10,845 nucleotides of DNA. Source: Halopenitus sp041821145 (GTDB lineage: Archaea; Halobacteriota; Halobacteria; Halobacteriales; Haloferacaceae). Below the pieces are notes generated by a model that searched no databases, had not been told where the DNA came from, and was given only the letters and a program-made list of their open reading frames with translations. The translations under genes and the position numbers were made by a program. Location of the stretch: NCBI RefSeq assembly GCF_041821145.1, contig NZ_JBGUBC010000040.1, positions 1 to 10,845 of the forward strand, written 5' to 3'. Within the stretch, counting starts at the first letter, position 1, and every line of letters begins with the position of its first letter. Positions 6,478 through 10,845 of the stretch are shown piece after piece.

Positions 6478-6487
6478 GGGGGTTTAC
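6460..6487. promoter_or_regulatory. Candidate BirA-type biotin operator
   Basis: A perfect inverted repeat GTAAACC (6460-6466) and GGTTTAC (6481-6487) is separated by 14 bases. With flanks it reads TCGTAAACC-N14-GGTTTACCA, matching eight of nine bases on each side of the BirA-box consensus TTGTAAACC-N14/15-GGTTTACAA reported for bacteria and some archaea. It surrounds the bioB GTG start codon and one arm encodes residues 5-6 of BioB, so a bound repressor would cover the probable transcription start. No birA gene is in the window. Confidence 0.7.
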
Positions 6488-6493
6488 CACATC

Positions 6494-6503
6494 AAAATAG
6501 TTT
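6494..6503 (-). promoter_or_regulatory. TATA-like element of bioB
   Basis: The minus strand reads AAACTATTTT about 17-26 bases upstream of the bioB GTG, the only A/T-rich patch in this short spacer. Its distance suits a leaderless or nearly leaderless start at the GTG at 6477 or the one at 6468. It lies directly upstream of the BirA-type palindrome. The box is not a strong match to the haloarchaeal TATA consensus. Confidence 0.45.
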
Positions 6504-6559
6504 GTGATCGAAATCGGTTGTGGCGGGGATGGCTGGACGAGCACACGTCGTCTCCGACG

Positions 6560-8290
6560 TTACCCCTGTCGGGGTGCGACGTAATCGCATTCGCCCACGC
6601 ATTCTTCTTTGAGTGGGCTTTCCCCGAGCACCTGTTCGGGCTTTGCTCCGCTTCGGAAGACGGTGATACCTTTGAGATCGAGATCACGGGCGGACAGAAA
6701 GATCTCCTTGACATCGTCGACGTCCGCCGATTGGGGCAAATTCACCGTCTTGCTGACCGCATTATCCACGTGTTCTTGAAACGCCGCTTGCATCTCGAGG
6801 TGTTGTTCGGCGGGGATGTCGTGGGCCGTCTGGAATAGTCCCTTCACGTCGTCCGGAATTTCCTCGATATCCTGAATCGTGGTTCGACCGTGGAGTTCCT
6901 CGATGAATTCCTCGGAGTAGAAGCCTCGTTCCTTCGCCATGTGGATGAAGCGGTCGTTGACGATCTCCAGTCCGCCCATCACCTGCTTCGTGTAGACGAC
7001 GTTGTATATCGGCTCAATACTAGCCGAACAGCCAGCAATAAGCGAAATCGACCCGGTGGGAGCGATCGTCGTCGTCGTGGCGTTCCGCATCGGCTCCTCG
7101 TGGATGGAGTTCTCCCATGCTGGAAACGGATCTCGCTCCTCCGCCAATCGCTTGGAGGCGTTCCTCGATTCGTCGTGAACGAACTCCATTAGCTCGCCGG
7201 CGAATTCGAGGGCCGTCTCGGAGTAATACGGAATCTGAAGATCGACGAGCATGTCGTGAAAGCCCATCACGCCCAGACCCAATCGTCGGGTTTTGGATAC
7301 CATCTCGTCGATTTCGGGGACCGGGAACTGTGACCTCTCGATCGCATTGTCGAGCAATCGCACGGCGAGATGCGTCGTCTCGCGGAGCTTCTTCCAGTCG
7401 ACCGTCTCGCCGTCGGTGTGCTGCCCGAGGTTGATCGAACCAAGGATACACGCCTCATAGGGGAGTTCCGGCACTTCACCACAGGGATTTGTCGCTTCGA
7501 TCCGGCCGAGTTCCGGTGTTGGATTCTGTTCGTTGATCGTATCCAAAAACAGGACACCTGGATCACCCGTCTCCCAGGCCATATCCGCAATTCGCTCGAG
7601 GACGGCGTCGGGATCCGCTTGCTCAACGGTCTCTTCGGTTCGCGGATTTACGATGTCGTAGGAGTCCCCGGCGGCGTAGGCCTCCCAGAACGCCTCGTCC
7701 GTCGCCACGGAGAGGTTGAAATTCCGTAACACGTCTTCGTCCGCCTTGACGGAGATGAACTCCTCCAAATCGGGATGCGAGACGTGGAGTACCCCCATAT
7801 TTGCGCCCCGGCGGCGGCCGCCCTGCTTGATCTGCTCGGTCGCCGTATCGAAGACTTTCATAAAACTGACTGGTCCCGACGCCACGCCACCCGTCTTCAT
7901 CACGACATCACCCTCCGGGCGAAGGTTCGAGAACGAAAAGCCGGTGCCACCGCCGCTCTGGTGAATGAGCGCCGTCTGCTTGACTGCCGTGAAGATCGAT
8001 TCTATCGAATCATCGATGGGGAGAACGAAGCAGGCAGCGAGCTGCTGGAGTTCGGTTCCAGCGTTCATGAGTACTGGCGAAGAGGGGAGAAAATCGAGAT
8101 CACTGATCGTCTGATAAAATCGCTCTTCGATCGTCTCGACATCACCGCCGAACTGTGCCTCGGCCGTCGCCAGATCTGCGGCGACGCGATGAAACATCTC
8201 GTCCGGCGTCTCGATGACTGTCCCCGTCTCGTCTTGTTGCAGATACCGTCGATGCAGGACGGTCTTAGCGACGTCGTCGAGGGAGCCCAT
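6560..8290 (-). CDS. nrdJ: Class II (adenosylcobalamin-dependent) ribonucleotide reductase, short form without ATP cone
   Basis: This enzyme reduces ribonucleotides to deoxyribonucleotides with a cobalamin-generated thiyl radical. The 576-residue protein carries LQQLAACFVLP (81-91, C87), HQSGGGTGFSFSNLRP (110-125), NPCGE (268-272, with thiyl-radical C270, N268 and E272), EACILGSINL (279-288, where C281 is the likely redox partner of C87), the phosphate-binding stretch TTTTIAPTGSISLIAGCS (405-422) and KGITVFRSG (540-548). A C-terminal pair, C564 and C568, probably relays reducing equivalents. The chain begins at the catalytic core, so the N-terminal ATP cone that gives dATP feedback in longer enzymes is absent; haloarchaeal NrdJ proteins are usually much longer. 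A TATA-like box 24-30 bases before the ATG suggests a leaderless transcript. It is in the same orientation as bioB. GC is somewhat below that of the biotin genes. It may be a second, accessory reductase. Confidence 0.93.
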   Translation of the reverse strand: MGSLDDVAKTVLHRRYLQQDETGTVIETPDEMFHRVAADLATAEAQFGGDVETIEERFYQTISDLDFLPSSPVLMNAGTELQQLAACFVLPIDDSIESIFTAVKQTALIHQSGGGTGFSFSNLRPEGDVVMKTGGVASGPVSFMKVFDTATEQIKQGGRRRGANMGVLHVSHPDLEEFISVKADEDVLRNFNLSVATDEAFWEAYAAGDSYDIVNPRTEETVEQADPDAVLERIADMAWETGDPGVLFLDTINEQNPTPELGRIEATNPCGEVPELPYEACILGSINLGQHTDGETVDWKKLRETTHLAVRLLDNAIERSQFPVPEIDEMVSKTRRLGLGVMGFHDMLVDLQIPYYSETALEFAGELMEFVHDESRNASKRLAEERDPFPAWENSIHEEPMRNATTTTIAPTGSISLIAGCSASIEPIYNVVYTKQVMGGLEIVNDRFIHMAKERGFYSEEFIEELHGRTTIQDIEEIPDDVKGLFQTAHDIPAEQHLEMQAAFQEHVDNAVSKTVNLPQSADVDDVKEIFLSARDLDLKGITVFRSGAKPEQVLGESPLKEECVGECDYVAPRQG

Positions 8291-8313
8291 ACGTCTACGC
8301 GTGCGGTACGTTC

Positions 8314-8320
8314 ATATTAA
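8314..8320 (-). promoter_or_regulatory. TATA-like box of the ribonucleotide reductase gene
   Basis: TTAATAT on the minus strand lies 24-30 bases before the reductase ATG at 8290, the distance expected for a leaderless haloarchaeal transcript. No Shine-Dalgarno site is present between the box and the ATG. Confidence 0.6.
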
Positions 8321-8420
8321 GCCATGATCCCAATCCCCACGCGCTGAAAATCCCACGGAGTCGTCACAAACGATCCGTTCTCAATGGAATCGCCCCGTGA
8401 ATGAGGAATCGGGGACCCAC

Positions 8421-8426
8421 TTATTT
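8421..8426 (+). promoter_or_regulatory. TATA-like box of the small acidic protein gene, with nearby palindrome
   Basis: TTATTT lies 25-30 bases before the ATG at 8451, again the leaderless distance. It is followed at once by the palindrome TCCCTTGGGA (8426-8435), and GGGACC occurs on both sides of the box (8412-8417 and 8432-8437), a layout that could serve an operator. The box supports ATG 8451 over the GTG at 8397. Confidence 0.55.
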
Positions 8427-8450
8427 CCCTTGGGACCAAACGTCGCGCTG

Positions 8451-8912
8451 ATGGCACTCGACGTGGAGACTCCGTCCCCACCGGACCTGACGAATCGCGG
8501 GAGTCCCGACGATGTGGAACTCTCGAACGTGACCGGAACCCTAAGTGATCTCCGCCGTCAGGAACTCGAGGAAATCCTGCGGGATGGCGCATGGAACGAG
8601 GCCTTCCAAGAGTGGGCCGCGTACACGGATCTGACCGACGCAGAGTACCGGACTATCAGCGAGTACGGACTGATCGAGGAGTTTGATTTCTACTGGGATC
8701 CGACCGAGGAACGACTCCGCTTCGAACTCCCGGAGTTATCGGCGGTTCTATCCGAGCGGGCGGACCTTGAAACGGCGGCCCGGGCCGAACTAACAGATCT
8801 CGGGGATATCGTGCTCGAGATGATCGAAGACGCGTACCTCGACTGGAACAACGGCGAACCCGAACCCTGGACTGAGGAAGCGTTCAGTGAAGAGCCGACC
8901 GGCGAAGACTGA
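8451..8912 (+). CDS. Small acidic protein of unknown function
   Basis: The 153-residue product is not recognised. It is soluble and very acidic, with no signal peptide, membrane helix or metal-binding cysteine. Residues 1-30 are Pro/Asp-rich and probably flexible. A helical segment follows (LSDLRRQELEEILRDGAW, about 32-49), then aromatic-rich stretches including DFYWDP and a helical region (about 90-130) ending in acidic residues. The start was placed at ATG 8451 rather than at an in-frame GTG 18 codons upstream, because a TATA-like box lies 25-30 bases before the ATG and overlaps the longer version. It is transcribed divergently from the ribonucleotide reductase and may share a control region with it. 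Third-position GC bias is that of a real haloarchaeal gene. No function is proposed. Confidence 0.8.
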   Translation: MALDVETPSPPDLTNRGSPDDVELSNVTGTLSDLRRQELEEILRDGAWNEAFQEWAAYTDLTDAEYRTISEYGLIEEFDFYWDPTEERLRFELPELSAVLSERADLETAARAELTDLGDIVLEMIEDAYLDWNNGEPEPWTEEAFSEEPTGED

Positions 8913-8984
8913 CGTGTTTGGCTGGTCTCACACGAAGTAGTTCGCCCGAGTTTCCCCTCGCGAGGACGAACCGGTCTTCGGCTT

Positions 8985-9025
8985 GCACACTCCGATACGG
9001 CGACGGATCTCCGTAGTTGGTGTGC
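8985..9025 (+). other. Possible stem-loop upstream of the transporter gene
   Basis: GCACAC (8985-8990) pairs with GTGTGC (9020-9025), and inside it ACGG (9003-9006) pairs with CCGT (9011-9014) around ATCT. It lies in the 159-base gap between the small acidic protein and the transporter. It has no T-run, so it is not a typical terminator. The stems are short and may be chance in GC-rich DNA. Confidence 0.25.
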
Positions 9026-9071
9026 GGTTGACGGTGCCGAACACGAGGGACTCAACCATGGTCGATGATAC

Positions 9072-10190
9072 ATGACCAAATCGGACGAACCGTCTGCGGA
9101 GATTCCACGAACCACGAGGGTGCTGGACGTGTTGGTAGAGACTGTCCCCCTCTGGGTTGGTGCGCTCGTGGCAGTCCTGCTGTTCCTGTTTGCCGTCCAG
9201 CTACTCGGCACGGCTACGGAAGCAGCCGAGCCGTTCATCGAGCGGCTCCTCCGTCAGGTGATCGTCGACGACCGTTCTGCGCTAGGGCTTGGCTGGCTGG
9301 CTACCTACGGGCTGACGAATGGATCGGTCGTGGCAGCGCTCGCGCTGTCGCTGTTCCGGTCCGGCATCGTCTCCGTGTCGGAGTTGTTCCTGATGATCGC
9401 CGGGTCGCGTCTCGGTGGTGCCGCCATCGTCGTCCTCATCGGAGCACTCGACCACCTCCAGAAGCGCTACGGGGGGACTTTGAGTGAGGGGACGAGCATG
9501 GGCCTGCTGACGTTCCTGATTACGTTTACTATCTATCTCCCCGTAACCGTGCTCGGGGTCGGTGTCCTGAAGCTGTTCCAGCCGGAACTGCTCGCGGCGA
9601 CTCGGGGGCTTCACCTCCCCGTCCGGTCACTGCAGTACTTCGATCCCATCACCGGCGCGGTGATGCGAACAGTGGGCCCCGGAACCGCTCTGGTCATCGC
9701 AGTCGCCTTGTTATTCGGGAGTCTCTGGTTGTTCGACGACGTGTTAGAGCGCGTGAAAACCGAGACGGTCCGGACGTACGTGTTCCGGTACTTCGAACGG
9801 CGGTGGATGGCCTTTGGTATTGGGCTTTTGATCACTGCTCTCACGACGAGCGTCGCCTTTTCGCTTGGCGTCGTCGTGCCGCTGTACAACCGGCGGTTCG
9901 TTCGACGTGAGGAGATAGTGCCGTACATTCTCGGAGCGAACATCGGGACGCTATTCGACACGCTCGTCGTGGCGTTCGTGCTGGAGACGTCGGTCGGTAT
10001 TGCGATCGTCCTCCTCGTGGCGGGTCTCGCGATGCTATTCACGCTGGTAGCGCTCATCGGCTACGAGCCGTACGCCGCGGGTATCGATGCCGGACAGGAC
10101 AAACTCCTCGAAGACCGCCGGTTCTTCATCGGGTTCGGCATCCTACTGGTCGCCGTCCCGTTCGGATTGCTACTCGTCCCCCACATCTAA
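9072..10190 (+). CDS. Na/Pi-cotransporter-family-like membrane protein
   Basis: The 372-residue protein is an integral membrane protein with about eight or nine hydrophobic segments (about 27-47, 72-95, 101-126, 143-167, 203-221, 246-270, 284-303, 308-331 and 351-371). Two internal repeats resemble the Na+/phosphate cotransporter (PNaS, NptA-like) repeat: LATYGLTNGSVVAALALSLF ... MIAGSRLGG (76-116) and LLITALTTSVAFSLGVVVPL ... YILGANIGTLFDT (252-297). The 'GANIGT' and re-entrant-loop patterns are kept, but the substrate-binding QSSS motifs of classical members are replaced by TNGS and LTTS, so phosphate as substrate is not assured. It has no PhoU-like cytoplasmic domain. The ATG at 9072 is the first usable start in frame. 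The gene ends only 44 bases before the UspA start and probably shares its transcript. Membrane topology is estimated by eye. Confidence 0.8.
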   Translation: MTKSDEPSAEIPRTTRVLDVLVETVPLWVGALVAVLLFLFAVQLLGTATEAAEPFIERLLRQVIVDDRSALGLGWLATYGLTNGSVVAALALSLFRSGIVSVSELFLMIAGSRLGGAAIVVLIGALDHLQKRYGGTLSEGTSMGLLTFLITFTIYLPVTVLGVGVLKLFQPELLAATRGLHLPVRSLQYFDPITGAVMRTVGPGTALVIAVALLFGSLWLFDDVLERVKTETVRTYVFRYFERRWMAFGIGLLITALTTSVAFSLGVVVPLYNRRFVRREEIVPYILGANIGTLFDTLVVAFVLETSVGIAIVLLVAGLAMLFTLVALIGYEPYAAGIDAGQDKLLEDRRFFIGFGILLVAVPFGLLLVPHI

Positions 10191-10234
10191 TCGCGATGCC
10201 AGCAAACAAAACCAACAGAGCCGTACACGAACTC

Positions 10235-10657
10235 ATGTCAGTTACCATTCTCGTTCCGATGGACGGATCACCGATGGCGAAACGGGCACTCGAACACGCC
10301 CTCTCGATGCATCCCGACGCTCAGTTCACCGTTCTCCACGTCATCGACTACATCGAGGAGAGCTACAGCGCCCGAGCGTTAGTCGGACCCGACGAACTTC
10401 GGGACCGAGCCGAGGAGCGTGCCGAGGAACTATTCGAGGAAGCGGAGGGAATCGCCGACGAACACGACGTGGAAATTGAAACGCGGACAGCCACCGGCGA
10501 CCCATCGCGTGAGATCGTCGCCTACGCCGAGGATCACGACGTCGATCAGATCGTCATCGGTTGTCACGGTCGGTCGCCGATGTCGCGCATCCTGCTCGGC
10601 AGCGTTGCCGAGAAGGTCACGCGACGAGCACCGGTGCCGGTCACCGTCGTCCGATAG
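10235..10657 (+). CDS. UspA-family universal stress protein, ATP-binding type
   Basis: The 140-residue protein is a single Usp domain. It starts with SVTILVPMDGSPMAKRALEHAL, the first strand plus the conserved Asp (D10), then FTVLHVIDY (residues 31-39), and ends with GCHGRSPMSRILLGS (109-123), a perfect G-2x-G-9x-G-S nucleotide-binding motif, followed by PVPVTVVR, the dimer-forming last strand. The middle (about 50-80) is a strongly acidic helix. Such proteins bind ATP as dimers and often act with a neighbouring transporter. An in-frame ATG at 10196 would add 13 residues and would start 5 bases after the transporter stop; the shorter form is preferred because Usp domains normally begin directly with the first strand. 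No Shine-Dalgarno site supports either start. Co-transcription with the transporter is likely. Confidence 0.9.
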   Translation: MSVTILVPMDGSPMAKRALEHALSMHPDAQFTVLHVIDYIEESYSARALVGPDELRDRAEERAEELFEEAEGIADEHDVEIETRTATGDPSREIVAYAEDHDVDQIVIGCHGRSPMSRILLGSVAEKVTRRAPVPVTVVR

Positions 10658-10756
10658 CACCGGGGAAATTCGGACCATTCCACTGACGGGTGATCGTCCG
10701 GATTTCGAGCACCATCGCCCAGTGTCTGCCAGTGAAACACGGACACTACGGACCCA

Positions 10757-10845
10757 TCACCGGTGTCGGGACTGGAGGCACTCGACCGTCGTCGCGAGAG
10801 CGTCCTGCATCGACGGGAGCGACCGGGAGAGTACGGTCACATGCT
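10757..10845 (-). CDS. Probable C-terminal end of a minus-strand gene
   Basis: Reading leftwards from the window edge, one minus-strand frame is open for 28 codons to TGA at 10757-10759 and gives HVTVLSRSLPSMQDALATTV and eight further residues. Nearly all its third positions are G or C, which is the local coding signature, whereas the other frames lack it. It would converge with the UspA gene, leaving 99 bases between. The family is not recognisable from this piece. Confidence 0.4.
   Translation of the reverse strand, partial: HVTVLSRSLPSMQDALATTVECLQSRHR

Noticed and set aside
8397..8450. Longer form of the small acidic protein starting at GTG 8397.
   Set aside because: The TATA-like box at 8421-8426 lies inside this stretch and is at leaderless distance from ATG 8451.
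8956..8965. Perfect palindrome CCTCGCGAGG as an operator.
   Set aside because: A single 10-base GC-rich palindrome far from any promoter element is expected by chance.
9022..9075. Short reading frame (GTG 9022, 17 residues) ending in an ATGA overlap with the transporter start, as a possible leader peptide.
   Set aside because: No ribosome-binding site, no conserved feature and no attenuator-like structure; such a short frame is expected by chance in GC-rich DNA.

Overview
The window looks like the chromosome of a haloarchaeon (class Halobacteria). Most genes are GC-rich with C or G at third positions, the proteins are acidic and carry Asp/Gly/Thr-rich linkers, and TATA-like boxes lie about 25-30 bases upstream of start codons with almost no leader. 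The few Shine-Dalgarno sites occur at overlapping genes inside an operon. No rRNA, tRNA, CRISPR array, insertion sequence or integrase was seen, and no gene-free stretch exceeds 300 bases.

Layout. Positions 2-214 (+) are the C-terminus of a Na+/Ca2+ exchanger-type antiporter. Positions 336-1106 (+) encode a creatininase-family metal-dependent amidohydrolase of visibly lower GC. Facing it is a minus-strand block read from high to low coordinates: a compact class II ribonucleotide reductase (8290-6560), then bioB (6477-5314), a bioU-like gene (5201-4107), bioF (4098-2848), bioD (2851-2087) and bioW (2090-1176). On the plus strand follow a small acidic hypothetical protein (8451-8912), a Na/Pi-cotransporter-like membrane protein (9072-10190) and an ATP-binding-type UspA protein (10235-10657). 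A probable minus-strand gene end lies at the right edge.

The centre of interest is the biotin operon. BioW would activate pimelate to pimeloyl-CoA, BioF would condense it with alanine to KAPA, the BioU-like protein would replace BioA using an amino group from its own lysine, BioD would close the ureido ring, and BioB would insert sulfur. No bioA is present in the window. A BirA-type palindrome (GTAAACC-N14-GGTTTAC) spans the bioB start codon, which suggests biotin-responsive repression. The bioB-bioU spacer holds five GTCGAT-headed repeats at about 20-base period. BioB lacks two of the three cysteines that hold the [2Fe-2S] sulfur-donor cluster in the E. coli enzyme, and it has an extra cysteine near the radical-SAM motif, so it may use a different auxiliary cluster.

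Functional names rest on motif recognition by eye. Alignments, structure prediction and database searches were not possible here.
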